64,000 bases of DNA from NCBI GenBank assembly GCA_023512835.1, contig CM042092.1, positions 43,542,258 through 43,606,257 on the forward strand, given 5' to 3'. This document shows, piece after piece, positions 46,128-59,178 of this stretch (position 1 is its first letter; each line of letters opens with the position of its first letter). The stretch is from Taxillus chinensis. Taxonomy: Eukaryota > Streptophyta > Magnoliopsida > Santalales > Loranthaceae. A program made the translations under genes and the position numbers. Under the pieces are notes generated by a model that saw only the letters and a program-made list of their open reading frames with translations, searched no databases and was not told where the DNA came from.

Positions 46128-47819
46128 TTTCTAATTTAACATACCAATAGTATTTCGTTCAGAACATGCAATGCATTTCATGATGAGCGTTAGACACTTA
46201 CTGTATTTCATGTTGATCATCTTGTGTCATGCATTATGTTTCTGATAAATTTCTTATATTTTCATATGGGAGGATGCTTGTGTTTCCCGACTGAAGCCGT
46301 TTAAGCTAACATAATTAAAGATATATGAATAACCTATTTGGGATCTCATGATTCCAATCTTCATTCATCACCACATGTCAAATGCTGTTTCATATTGATT
46401 GCTCTATTAACATGTCTGGTTGAAGAAATGAAATGGGTTAGCTCGGACTGCCTGGTGGATAAAATCACTACTACAATCTGATCAGCTTCTGAAGTGGCGT
46501 TTCTTCACGGATAGATAGCAATTACTCAAGATCTAAATATAAGCAGGAAATGTCCATCGAGAGGATCGCATGATCTATGGGGGAGAAAATGTTTTATTAA
46601 TTACTTCAGTAATACCCCCGTATATGTCTCGTGACCTCTTTCCTGGTCGTCTATCCGAAGGGGAGTCTATCATTGAGAGGATCACACAATATAAAGGGGG
46701 GAGCAAAAGTTCTATCTATTATTTTAGTAATGATCCCTGATATGACTCGGATGCACCTCCCTCTAAACTCTCACTTCTGGATCTGACTGGGCATGCATTG
46801 TGGAATCAGAATTGTGGCATGCTTGGATGTTTTTCTTTCTTCAATTGCGCATCTTAATCGGATAATCATTTGCTTTCTATTGACATGTGTTATTCCTTCC
46901 ATTCTCACTCATGAATCTTAATCTGAGTAACTCATATACAGTTAATTAATCTTAGCTACGATGTTCAGCATGACGGTTTCGCTATGTTGACCAATGTGAA
47001 CTTATGTGTTTCTTATCTAACGTATGCTTTGATTTCAGTATCAATGATCATTCACTTGTATGTATGTGTCTCACATTCATTTTCAATGCATACGTCTTGC
47101 TTTTCATTAGTTCGGATTATGCTAATTTTCCATATCTATTTACATCCATACTAATCCCAACCTGTAAAGCTATGTGTTCTTTTTAGTCTATCTTTAAGCA
47201 GCTACAGGTTTAGATTCCCTGTGCATTTTCAACGATATATCTTGTCTGAAGTCTTGGATTTGAAGTCTTGTGGTACTTCGGTTCTTCTCGACTTCAAGAC
47301 AGCAAAGGAATCTACTTCTCTCTTACAGCACTCTATTTCTCCGGACACGGTCCTTTTTCATTCGGATGTTCTTAACTCGGATATCTTTTAATCCGAATGA
47401 TCGTCGCTTCATTCCTCCTGGACTCTTGGAACTCTCAAATCGCAATAAACAATGTCTTATCCTATATCGCATGTTTTTGAGGAGGAATAATGATGGTCTA
47501 TTTAAAATCCCAATCTCGAGACAAGCAATCTTCCAAAAGAAGGAAAACAATTTGTCATAAATACTTGATTCTGCTACCTCCACGTCATCTCTGCATTCGG
47601 AGATGCCCCACTATCAAGACTAATGACATTAGCCTGTCAAGCGGTTCACTGTTCATCTTGCTTAATCCCTAGACCCGCTGGCAACCCAGGACTCCGTCTT
47701 TTATATATAATGGATATTCATGTGCAGCGCGAGTTTACATTTTTCAAATCCCTAAACCCTCGTCGCTCTTTCAATCTCCAAAGACCTAGCCTCCTTTCCC
47801 CTCTCTGCATTCCCCTCCA
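46128..47819 (+). other. Element B spacer between pol and the extra ORF
   Basis: Collinear with the element A spacer and without a coding frame. It carries the GAGAGGATCRCA...GGGGGAG pair (about 46557-46745) and a TATATAA at 47703-47709, 117 bp before the extra ORF's ATG. Confidence 0.6.
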
Positions 47820-48813
47820 ATGGCACCCAAGACCTCTCTTTTCGGTGTTAATCCTGGCCATCCTGGTTGATTGGAACGCTGTCTCCAATCCTCCAAGCAT
47901 GGTTTTTTGGACCTACGCCCACTCCTGGAAGTCTCCCACATTCCGAACCTGGTCTCAAATCCTGTCGATCTCCTTATCGATGACATTTCGAGTTCTACCT
48001 GGCGGGTCCGCTGCACCACCGATTCCATCCTTTTCCAACGTCCGGGGTGAATCCATAGTCATCACCCCCCAATGTCCTCCGTGCTGCTCTCAATCTACCC
48101 CCGGTGATCCTCGCCCGAACTAGAAACGATGGCAGCTTCCATGGGCTGCACATATAAGGGGAAGGAATACAAGGTGAAGTCCTTCCAAGGTCGCTACAAA
48201 TGTATGGCGACCATCCTGAGCCGGTGCTTACTGGCTCGCACAACAGCTCTGGACTCTGTCCTGTATGGCCTACTCTTGGCTATGTACGGAGTCTTTGAGG
48301 GTTTCCTGATGGACTGGGGGACATTTTTTTTCCGATTGCTGAAGAACGGACCAAAGAACCAATCTTTTGGGCGGATTCTTAGCATCGTCTTTCGGCGTCT
48401 GCCTCTGTCCCATTTCAACGGACCAGGCAATATCCCTTTCCCCCAGGCTTACTATCTCCACCATCTTACACCTGATGGGACCATAATGGCACACCGACCT
48501 TCTGCTGCTCTCCGCCTCCTTCCCACCTCAGAACAATAGGGCAGTTCGGTTGGTGACCCAGCTGACAGCCATGCCCCCAAAGTCAACTTTAGTGATAGGT
48601 CCTCACGGATTCGGTCCATAGTTGCACCCTCCATCTCTCGAGCCTCCTAGCACAGCGTCCCCGTGGACCCATCCGAGGTTACGGGGCCATCTCGGCCAAG
48701 TTACCTCCTCGCTGTTTCCGCACTACCTTCGTCGCGAAGTCCCCACACCCGACACTTCTGCTGTTGCTGTTGCTATTAATGCCGCTGTTGCTACGGCAGT
48801 GGCTGATGTCCTG
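47820..48813 (+). pseudogene. Element B extra ORF, N-terminal half, cut by element C
   Basis: ATGGCACCCAAGACC at 47820; the same ORF as in A but without the LTR insert. Early frameshifts occur, then a clean stretch (48129-48539) reads MAASMGCTYKGKEYKVKSFQ, followed by MATILSRCLLARTTALDSVL and LLLAMYGVFEG. Next comes a Pro/Ser-rich part (SLEPPSTASPWTHP), and the sequence ends at 48813 where element C's LTR begins. The Ulp1-like half would lie beyond element C, outside the window. Confidence 0.72.
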
Positions 48814-50779
48814 TGTTGGAAATATAGGCTTTGATGAAGCTGCCAAAATATAGTCTAAGTCCTGAGACTCGAAGATCCGAAGGTCGTAGGGTCGAAAAGT
48901 CGTAGTTCGTAGAAGTAAAACTATCATAGGACATACTGGCGAGAGGCTTGTAGACTCTTAGGGTCTGGAGACTCGAAGCATATTTGTGATAGAACACACT
49001 GCGACTCGTAGATCCCAGGTCGAAGGTTGTAGAGTCGCGGTACGAAAAAGAGAGCGTTATCGTAGCGACTATTCAATTCAAAGACTCGTAGAGTTAAAGA
49101 ATAAAAGAACAGTAACTAAACTTAAATAATCCGAAGACTCGAAGCCTGTAGAACCGTAGAGTTCCTAGAACGCTCATGTCACTTAACAGAACTTAAAGTA
49201 CTGCTAGACTCGTAGACTCAAGGGTTGTAGAGTCACAGCCTTAAAACAATATTAAGAAAACAGGACTCGCAGACTTGTAGGTCGAAGGTCAAAGAGTCGA
49301 AACCAAAAAGACTGACCAACTTAAATGAATCTGTAACTCGAGAGTCATAGAGTCGTAGACTCAAGGCAAGTAGAGTCGTAGGCTCAAGGGATACAGGTAT
49401 GTTAAAGAACTTGTCAGACATATCACAGACTCGAAGATCATAAAGGCAGAGAGTTACAGCTGAAGGGTCATAGCCTTAGAGTCGAAAAGTCGTAGAAATG
49501 GAAACGCAGTGCACACGCAACTGCGAAAGACTAAGGAAGAAATGTAAAGACTGACTCATAAAGTCGAAGAGTTTCAAGGTTGAAGACTCGCAGAGTCGAA
49601 GAACCTCTTAGTCAAGTAAAAGAAACTGAGAAACCCGAGGGTCATAGATCCACAGAGCTAGGGTCGAAGACTCACAGCTGTAACAACGGGTAGATTAAGT
49701 GCACTTCGAAGAAGTCACTCTAAAAGGCATTAAAACAGTCACAGACTCATAGAGTCATAGACTCACAGAGTCGCAGGCGGTTAATTAATAGCGTGACACA
49801 ACTGACTTAATCTAACTCGAACTCTAGCCTCGAAGACTCGAAGATATGTGAGTCGTAGACTCGCAGATACCAACACAGTAAAGCCTAAAGTAAACTTCCG
49901 CAACCTCAATGGGCTATAACTGAAACCTTCGAGTCGTCAAACCTACGAGGCACCCGCCTTCAAGACATACTCAAAAACCAGAGCATACGCACTTAGCGAT
50001 ATCTTCAGCTAGGGTTTGTACAGTAAGCTTGCGCTATCTTGAGCAGCTGGAGTGCAATTAATGCCGCATTAATTGCAATCAACCACTTTCCGTAGATGAA
50101 CGTCCAAGATCGACTACGTAAGTATGGGCATGCAACTACGCAGCATGGGCAACAAATCTGCAAATCAGAGCAGATCAACCCATCCCTTGACATCTTGCAT
50201 ATCCAGTGGCGGGAAGTCAGTTTGTCGGATGGACAACTAGGCGCACATCAATCTAAGCTTAAAACATATATCACTCTAACACAAAAAGAAAAAAAAAGTG
50301 GAGTTAGTCTTGTTTTGGAGAAGTGTTAAATACACAGTATACAAGAAAAAGGGATTAAAACCCAGATCAGGATTAATCTTCAGCGATAATTCGAAAAGAG
50401 AGAGAATAAGAATTTTCAAGTGTTGTGCGCCTCGTTGAACCAAGATCAAGATCAACCTTTACAATCCATCTTATTCTCTTGCTCACCCAAGATTCAGCAC
50501 GATTGTCTAGTCTACTCTCTATGTTGTTTCCCACAATCCAAACTATCATAGTGCATTCTTATGACATCTGAGATCTGTTTAATAAGGAGCATTTACTACA
50601 TCTTAGATTTGTCTGATAGTTCATAACTCACATTATCACTCAAATTACTACTGTCATTTTCTCCATAAATACTTCTAGTAGAGTCATCCTTAGAAGTACC
50701 ACATACCAGCCAACAGTCTAGCTTCCACGCACGAAGAAAGTCTATTCACCCCCCCTCTAGACACACTTTGGGACCTACA
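48814..50779 (+). repeat. Element C 5' LTR (copia)
   Basis: 1.97 kb, from TGTTGGAAATATAGGCTTTG to CACTTTGGGACCTACA. The first ~1.1 kb (48860-49950) is built of reiterated GACTCGTAG / GGTCGAAG / AGTCGTAG motifs. The end carries CTATTCACCCCCCCTCTAGA, the same pre-terminal block as in A and D. It splits the extra ORF of B. The other end of the element lies outside the window, so the target duplication cannot be checked. Confidence 0.85.
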
Positions 50780-50780
50780 A

Positions 50781-50795
50781 TTGGTATTAGAGCGG
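50781..50795 (+). other. Primer-binding site of element C
   Basis: TTGGTATTAGAGCGG directly after the LTR; a one-base variant of the Met-tRNA site TGGTATCAGAGC. Confidence 0.8.
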
Positions 50796-50821
50796 TTCTA
50801 CAACTCCGTAGATATCCCTAA

Positions 50822-53422
50822 ATGGCCGACATGGATTCCAGCAGTGCAGCTCTAGCTCCCGAGCAAGCTCTAGTTCCTATTGAGGAACTTGAAGCCAGTC
50901 GTGCTCCAGAAGAAGGAGCGACCGGAGACCAGGAGCAGGAAGAACCGAGTACCAGCAGCAACAAGAAAGAACAAGAAGGCTTCTACGACGTTCTGGCTAG
51001 CTCATCCTCTCAAGTACCTATGTGCACACCCACACGCTTTTCCAAATGGAAGGTGAGAATGAGAGCAAACCTAGACATGCTCGACACCTATCTTTGGGAA
51101 ACAATAAAGAATGGACGTTTCACCCCAAAGAGTATGCAGAGAGGTCGGTTAATGACGAAGGACCCAGATAGTTGGTCTAAGGTGGAGCAGAGGAAAGTAA
51201 AACTTGGATTCAAGGCAAAAGCCATACTTTTCTCTGCACTCGATGATGACATGTTTACGGACGTACAGGACCTAGAGACAGCAAAGGAGGTATGGGACAA
51301 GCTATGTCTCATCTACGAAGGAGATGAACAAATACAGGGCAACAAGATCTCCATGCTCAAGCAGGAGAATGAAGCCTTCAGGTGTGAACCAAAGGAGTCA
51401 CTGGACAGTATCTATAAAAGGTTCATAGGTCTGATTCAACGAATGAAGACCGACAATATTGAGATCTCTCAGAAGGACAAAAATGACAAGTTTCTGAGAT
51501 CTTTACCCTTGAGACTGCTGATAAAGACATCAGCCATTCGTCAACTGAAGGAATGGAAAACCTTTGCCTTGGAAGCATTATACAGGGACCTCAAGATGTT
51601 TGAAATGCAAAAGGAAGAACTTGAGGCATTTGAGAATCCTTCCAAGAAAAAGGAGAAGTCTGTTGCCTTTAAGGCCGCTACTGAACCAAGGGAACCATCT
51701 TCAGAAGAGGAAAAAGATGAAACTGAAGAACTTATTTCAGATAGTGCCTCAGATGAAGAAGTGGCATTTCTGATCAAGAAACTGCTGAAGAGAATAGGGA
51801 ACTACAGGAGGAAAACAAGGCAGTCATCCTCATCTTTCTCTAAGGGAAAGGATAAGGAGAAGTTGCAATGTTATCACTGCAATCGGCTCGGCCACTTCGC
51901 TGCTGATCACATAAGTCAAGAGGGAGAAAAAGGAGGCAGCAGGCGAGAAGAGGAAGACCAAAGGCTCCTCAAGCGAAAAAGATGACAAGAGAAAGAAGGC
52001 TCTTATCACCAACAAGTTCAATAGTGAAACTGAGGAAGAAGAATCTTCTAATGAAGAGAAGAAAGAAAAAGGTCTCATATGCTTCATGGCTGATCATTCA
52101 CCTCCCCTCAAGGTAAGAACTTATGAACAGCTCTACATTGAATATGAAGATACCTATAGAGCTCTTAAAGAAATAGAGGAACAATTTCTTCCTATGAAAG
52201 CTGACAAAGAAAGATATTACTCTAAATTGGAAAGGCTTTCATGTGAATATAGAGACTCTATAGATGACTATGAGAGAACAGAGAGAAGACTAAGAGCTGA
52301 AGTGAGTGAGATGAGAAGCACACACGATGATCTTTTGGACAAAGCTAGACAATTGATAATGGCTAATAAAGGCATCGATAGGCTTGAAAAGGAACTAGTT
52401 GAAGCCAAAGCTGAACTGGAGAAAGAGAGACACATCAGTAAAAAGTGGCAAGATTCTACTGAAATTGCAGCCCACTTTAGGACCACTCCAGATGTTAAAG
52501 GTCTAGCCTTAGGTCTAGGTTTCTCTGAAGACCAGATAGCCAAGGCCCAGACTTACCCTGTGCAAACCAAGTGTCTTGCTGGCTTTCTTCCTGCTGGCAG
52601 TGTGCTTCTTGATTGTGGAAAGGAGATACAAATGGTTGTTACTTGTCCACCCAAACCTGTAACACCTGAACTTAGAGATATGGGTACTACTGCATCTCTG
52701 GACAGTGATGTAGTAATTGAATAGTCGAACCGAAAGCTAAACCTTTAGTCAACCTGTCCTCTACATCCCAATGCAAGGGTAAGGGTGTAGTTTTGTCAGA
52801 GACAAACTCAAGCAGACTCATTGCTACATTTGAGACCGGCTCATCCAAAGAAGGCTATTTCCTCCAAGCCTAAGTTTGTCCCTGGTGGGAGAGTTAAGAC
52901 AGGTCTAGGATATGTGAGAAAACCTAGGAAGCCTCTTAACACTCAAACTAAATCTGTGAGACAAAATGTCTAACCCATTCCTGTTAACTGTCCCATCTGC
53001 TGTGAAGTTGGACACCTTTCCTATCAGTGCAGATTCTACCCTGAGTATCTTAAGAATGAGATTGCCACAAAAATCAGGGTTAGCCTTAAGCAATTACATA
53101 TCACTAAAAATCTGCAACCTTATATAGTTCAGATAGGAAGAAGAAAGCAATCAGGCACACACAGGTTACCTCAATAAAGAACCTAACTACTAAACCTGTG
53201 AAAAATAATGTTAACCCTGTGCCTAGTAAAGCTGCCAAGAGTTACCATAAGGAAGGAGAATCTGAAGAGAGCCTAAAGAACAAAGTTGCTAACAAATTTA
53301 ATGAGGAATCACATAAGTTAGCATGGAAAGTAAAATCATCTCCCACTTATTGGAAACCAAAATTGTTAGATGCAGCTTTCACTTACCCAAAGCCCAAGCA
53401 CGTTTGGGCCCCCAAGACTTAG
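50822..53422 (+). pseudogene. Element C gag (mostly open)
   Basis: The longest retroelement frames in the window: 387 residues from ATG 50822 and 212 residues from 52086. Capsid part: FSKWKVRMRANLDMLDTYLW, ETAKEVWDKLCLIYEGDEQI, DSIYKRFIGLIQRM. A zinc knuckle CYHCNRLGHFAADH (about 51868-51909) has its last Cys replaced by His. A frameshift near 51960 ends the first frame. The second frame is a coiled-coil-like, Glu/Lys-rich segment. A second knuckle CPICCEVGHLSYQC follows at about 52985-53026 and the linker FTYPKPKHVWAPKT ends at 53419. Confidence 0.9.
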
Positions 53423-55130
53423 TTGTCTGTTGTGCAGGAACAGGTACATGAAGCTAAAAGTAGCCACTGGAAACGGAAGATCAATTCCAGCCAGTGGTAC
53501 CTTGACAGTGCCTGTTCTGTACACATGACAAATGATGCCTCTCTGTTGAGAGAAGTAAGGGAGGTTGTAGCTTCATCTATCACATTCGGGGATAACAAAA
53601 AGGGTAAGATTGTTGGTAAGGGTACTCTCTCTAATGGTTCTGTTTCAATCCAAAATGTATTTGTTGTTCAAGGTCTCAAACATAACTTGTTGAGCATAAG
53701 TCAATTGTGTGACAAGGATTATGAAGTATTGTTCACTAAACACACCTGTACTGTTATAGATCTTGTCTCTAATGAAGTAAAGCTAAATGGACATTGACAA
53801 GGCAATGTCTATAAATTGGTTTTTGGAAATGCTCAATCTAATGAACCAATTTGCTTTCTGTCCAAAGCTTCTCCTGACATTAGTTGGTTATGGCACAAGA
53901 GATTTGGTCATTTGAACTTTAAGACTATGTCTAAATTGTCATCTCTTGATTTGGTTGAGGGCTTACCTAAGCATGTTTATGAGAAGGAACACCCTTGTAG
54001 GGATTATTAGCTGGGTAAGCAGGTGAAACACTCTTTTAAGAGTGTGGATAAAACCTCAATCACACAACCACTTGAACTTCGCACATGGACCTATGTGGAC
54101 CAATAAATGTGTCTTTATTAGATACTTCCTTGCTGTAGTGGATGACTATACCAGATATACATGGGTTATGTTTCTCAGGAACAAAACTGAAACATTTGAA
54201 AATCTTGTTGAACTCTTCAATTGGATATCTAATGTTAAGAGTCTCTCTATTAAATGCATTAGAAGCAATCATCGCAAGGAATTTGAATTTTCTGAAATGT
54301 TAGAGTTTTGTACTGAACATGGTATCCAGCATAATTTCTCAGCACCTAGAACTCCACAACAAAATGGAGTCGCTGAAATAAAAAATAAGACCTTAGTTGA
54401 AGCAGCTAGAACCATGTTGACAGGAGCTTAGTTCCCAAAATCCTTATGGGCTGAAGTTGTTGCCACTGCTTGTTATGTACAAAACAGAACTTTAATTAAC
54501 AAATGAGCCATGAAAACACCCTATGAATTATGGAAGGGAAGGAGACCAAACATTGGTCACCTAAGAATCTTCGGTGTACTTGCTATATTCTGAACAATGG
54601 CAAGGACTACTTGAATAAGTTTGATGCCAAGTCAGATGATGGGTATCTTGTTGGATACTCCATGATTAGCAAAGCTTATCATGTGTTTAATAGAAGGACT
54701 AAAACTGTTGGTCCGTTCATGTTTGATTTGATGAGACTAACCATGGTATGCAGAAAGGAGACCAAAATATAAATGAAGTGCAAGATACCATCATAGTACA
54801 AGACCAAGACACAGATAATCCGATAACAACTAAACCAGTGGTAGATAGACCTAAACTTGAAGACCAAAGAACTGAACCAGTTGCTGCAGAATCAAATCAA
54901 AAATCAACAGAAGATCATGACATTGCCATTCAACCTGTTCAGTCACTGGCATATCCACCAACCCAGGAGCCTGGCATAGAGAAGTTGGGCATTCAACATG
55001 AAGAAAGAGAAGACCTTCCAAAGGCGAGGAGAAGGTTAAAAGATCACCCACTTGAACTAATAATAGGAGATCCTGATGCTCGAGTCAAAACAAGGGCTGC
55101 CACACTTCATGAGAATCTATACATGTGTTT
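53423..55130 (+). pseudogene. Element C protease and integrase (broken)
   Basis: Protease motif WYLDSACSVHMTN (about 53495-53533): Asp kept, the usual Gly of DSG replaced by Ala. Pre-integrase WLWHKRFGHLNFKTMSKLSS. Integrase core: NWISNVKSLSIKCIRSNHRK, where the second catalytic Asp is Asn (about 54267); PQQNGVAEIKN keeps the Glu. Stops at about 53796, 54008, 54429 and 54504. The 3' part is an acidic linker ending in DPDARVKTRAATLHENLYMC. Confidence 0.88.
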
Positions 55131-56658
55131 CTTATGATAAGTGGAGCCAAAAGCAATTGATGATGCAATTCAGGATCACTATTGGATTGACACAATGCAA
55201 GAAGAGCTCAATCAATTCAAGAGACAGAAAGTATGGTAGTTGGTTAACAGGCATAGATCACAACAAGTCATTGGCATGAAATGGATCTTTAGAAATAAAC
55301 TTGATGCTGATGGGGTTATAATCAGAAACAAGGCCAGACTAGTAGCAAAAGGGTACAAACAAGAAGAAAGAATTGACTATGATGAAACCTTTGCACCAGT
55401 TGCTAGATTAGAGGCCATCTGTATGTTTTTGGCATATGCAACATTCAAGGAAGTTTATCAAATGGATGTCAAGAGTGAATTCCTTAATGGAGACCTCCAA
55501 GAAGAAGTCTATGTTGAACAACCCCCTGGATTTCTAGAGCCAAACCAAGAACACAAAGTGTACAAACTGAAGAAGGCTCTATATGGACTAAAACAAGATC
55601 CCAGAGCTTGGTATGATACATTCTCAGAATTTATAATCAAAAACAAGTTCAGAAAAGGCAAAATTGACCCCACTCTATTTCTCAAAGAAGGAAAAGGATC
55701 ACCCTTGATTGTTCAAATTTATGTTGATGACATTATATTCGGATCAAGGGATAAAAAGCAGTGTGAAGAATTCTCCCAGTTGATGAAAAGTGAATATGAA
55801 ATGAGTATGATGGGAGAACTTTCATTCTTTCTTGGGTTGGAGGTCAAGCAGTTGCAGGATGGGATCTTTATCAATCAAACTAAATACACTAAGAAGATTC
55901 TGAAGAAATTCAAGATGACTAATGTGACTCACATGAAAATGCCCATTCCTACAAGCGCCAAATTGGATATGGGTGAAGCAGGCAAAGAAGTGGATATCAC
56001 TGAATACAGAAGCATGATTGGATCTTTGCTGTATCTCACAGCAAGCAGACCTGATATAATGTTCGCAACATGCATCTGTGCAAGATACCAAGCAAATCCC
56101 AAGGAGTCTCATATGTCTCATGTCAAAAGGATTATGCGGTATCTCAAGGGAACTGAAAATTTGGGACTTTGGTACCCAAAGGAGTCTGAATTCAACCTGA
56201 GAGGCTTTTCAGATGCAGACTTTGTTGGTTGCAGGATTGATAGGAAGAGCACAAGTGGAACATGCCAATTGCTTGGCAACAAACTTGTATCTTGGTTCAA
56301 CGAGAAACAGAATTCAGTTTCAACCTCAATAGTTGAAGCGGAATATATTGCTGCAGGAAGTTGTTGTGCTTAATTGCTTTAGATGACCAGTCAACTTTTA
56401 GACTATGGATTTAACCTGAAGGTGGTGCCACTATACTATGACAACACAAGCGCCATTGCAATTTCCAATAATCCTGTTATGCATCCCAAAACCAAGCACA
56501 TTGAGATCAGACATCACTTCATCCATGACCATGTGCTGAAGAAGGACATTTCCCTTCAGTATATATCCACTGATGACTAGCTTGCCGACATATTCACCAA
56601 ACCTCTACACGAAACTAGGTTAAATGAACTTCTGACAAAACTTAGCATGCTAGACTAA
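55131..56658 (+). pseudogene. Element C reverse transcriptase and RNase H (nearly open)
   Basis: A 377-residue frame (55240-56373) covers most of RT and part of RNase [56 protein letters not shown], catalytic YVDDIIFGS (about 55722), [13 protein letters not shown], then [14 protein letters not shown]. Stops at 56371-56373, near 56380 and at about 56578 interrupt the RNase H end. The frame closes LTKLSMLD with TAA at 56656-56658. A TAG at about 55237 breaks the N-terminal side (W to stop in VWWL-type sequence). Confidence 0.92.
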
Positions 56659-57809
56659 ACTTCATAATGCTTATTGCAAGTCTTGTGTTTCATGTCAACT
56701 TTAATACCTGAGCACGAACATAGGTGTGACACTGTTAATAATTGTTTATCTCTCTATGAATATTAGCAATGCCTAAGTGTGATTCATACATTTCTACTGC
56801 GGGGCATTGAGAAATCAAATGGATGAAACATACTACCTCTGAACCTGGTATAAGTCTTTTGAACAACCTGTCATGAATCTTCAAGTTTAGAGTGAAGGGA
56901 GTGCAATTTCCATCATACTTCAATTATATGATATTCCCATTATCTGTTGTTTTCATTATGAGTGAATATCACTTGTGTAAAATTGCACTCATTAACTAGC
57001 AGGAATTCTAGTATCTCATGGTACTGTTGGCTTGCACGGAAGGATCCTCAATGATTTAATGCTCTAAGGATGATTGACACTGTAGAACTTGAGAATCATA
57101 AAAATCCTATTACTCAAAAAGATCCGATACCTTTCAATGGGAAAAGGCAAGGTGAAAATGGGAAAAAGAAAAATATTAAAATCAATTGCCTATCTTAGGG
57201 GGAGTCCTCACTACTACCTTCAGCTGTATCTCTTTTAGAGTAATAATTGGAGCCCAAACTGTTGATCATCTGATATCCAAAAGAAAATTGTGTTGAGCTC
57301 TGCCCAAATGAAAAGGTTCATAAATTAGCACTGAAAATGCGTGATCTATAAAGAAAAGGGGACAGCTCACACAAACAATATGAATGATCCAGCTCCAAAC
57401 TCTCTACATGTACTGTGTTGAAAGTTAGACATTGATAGAGTGTGTATTCTGATTCTCAATAGGACAATCCCATCTCTCATCATCTATGTTGAACTGAAAA
57501 TCATTGTTGGATCAGGGTTTGTGGTAAGATTCGGTTGACCATGAGTATACTAAACAGTGCATTCGTAGTTCCTGAATCAATCTCACATGCTGATCCGAGA
57601 GTGAGAGGGTGAGGCTTCCGCTGAGTGAGTTTTGCTAAATATGTGAGGAGACTACTGAATTCATGACTGGTTGTTGCATTAGACTAACCATGGTTTACTA
57701 GATGCTATGTTAACATTGTGATCAATGTCTTGCACAAAGAAGTATGTGATGAAGCACTTAGTAGTTTCTAAGCTTTATGGGAATGTAAATGATCATGCTA
57801 TAGTAGTTG
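56659..57809 (+). other. Element C 3' region, interrupted by element D
   Basis: No coding frame. It contains a TAGGGGGAGTCCTC tract (about 57195) of the kind seen in SIRE/Tork-like 3' regions. Ends at 57809 where element D inserted, with AGTTG as the left flank (57805-57809). I see no extra ORF here. Confidence 0.6.
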
Positions 57810-59117
57810 TGTTGGATCAAGCACGAATTTGGATAATGCTAATAAAGCCCTATGTAATTTGATTTGAGATCTTTTGTGTTTTGTCTTTAATCATTGTAGA
57901 AGATATGTTATTAATCCGAAGATACACTCGTAAGAACAAAGCTAAGGACAGGATACATAAATCCTGATCCGGACGAGAGTGAGTGTAGTCAAACACTTGG
58001 TAAATAACCAAGTCCCCTATACATACGGAATAAGGAAGTACTGATGCGGAATAAGGACCCGAGTCTTTATTCGCACGGAGTAAGGAAACTAGATGCGGAG
58101 TAAGGAATCCAGACCACTCACTCATGCGGAGTAAGGATGTGCTAGTACGGAGTAAGCCATCCGATCCTTTAAACTCGCACGGAGTAAGAAACTCGTACGG
58201 TGTAAGGAACTTACATGCGGAGTAAGGATGTGCTAGTACGGAGTAAGCCATCCGATCCTTTAAACTCGCACGGAGTAAGAAACTCGTACGGAGTAAGGAA
58301 CTTACATGCGGAGTAAGGAAGCGCTAATACGTAAGCACTCGACCTTCTCATTCACCAGAGATAAGGAAGCGCTAACACGGACATAAGCCGACCTTCTCAT
58401 TCACACGGATAAGGAAGCGCCGACACGGACTAAGGATTCCAGATAAATACGGAGTAAGCAACCACTGACACGAAGTAAGGTTCTGAGCTTCATTAGCAAC
58501 GGAGTAAGGAAAATTACACCGGACCAAGAATATGCTACTTCAACTTACCGCATTTAAAGTTATCAACTCGTGGTGTCCCGATGTAAGACAAACTCGTTGA
58601 GAACCTGAAGAATCTTACATGTGGATCACCCGGATATGTGGACACAACTTTAATTATACTTGGGAACTCACAAAGGCACTTATACTCTTCAAACCCAAGA
58701 TCTTGATCTCCACAAACCACAGCAGTCAAGGCAGAGAGATTACCGAGGAATAGTTAGTGCTGAACGCATTCCGGAACTACAAGTTCCAAGGTTGTCTCTG
58801 AGGAATGTTTGTATAAATATTCATACTTGTACATTTGAAAAGGTGCGCGAGCAAGCCTGAATCAACCCTGTGTATGCACAAGAGGTCAAAGAGATAATAT
58901 AGGCTAGGGTGTGAATCCTTTTGTAAACAGAGTGTAAAAGCGTCTTGCTTCTATTTTGTTGCATTTATCTTTTGATAATAAAACAAAATACTTCCACTAT
59001 CTGGTTATCTTCCGCAGTGATTCTATCACTTAACTAGATAGGTGTTGTGTCATAAGAGAATCAAAAGAGTTTTGATAAGAGCCTATTCACCCCCCTCTAG
59101 GCTCCAAGGGGCCATCA
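57810..59117 (+). repeat. Element D 5' LTR
   Basis: 1308 bp, TGTTGGATCAAGCACGAATT to CTAGGCTCCAAGGGGCCATCA. The CGGAGTAAGGA-type array (58020-58520) has about 20 units and includes two 91-bp tandem copies (58123-58213 and 58214-58304). The termini are closest to the solo LTR at 2951-4191 (both end CCATCA; A ends CCAACA). Confidence 0.92.
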
Positions 59118-59119
59118 AG

Positions 59120-59131
59120 TGGTATCAAAGC
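59120..59131 (+). other. Primer-binding site of element D
   Basis: TGGTATCAAAGC, two bases after the LTR, identical to that of element A. Confidence 0.85.
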
Positions 59132-59178
59132 ACGTTCTATTTGTTCTAAGTAGAGATCCCACTCTTTCACTCTCAGCA

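Noticed and set aside
58020..58520. CRISPR-like array
   Set aside because: Short degenerate units without constant repeat length or unique spacers, inside an LTR of a plant element.
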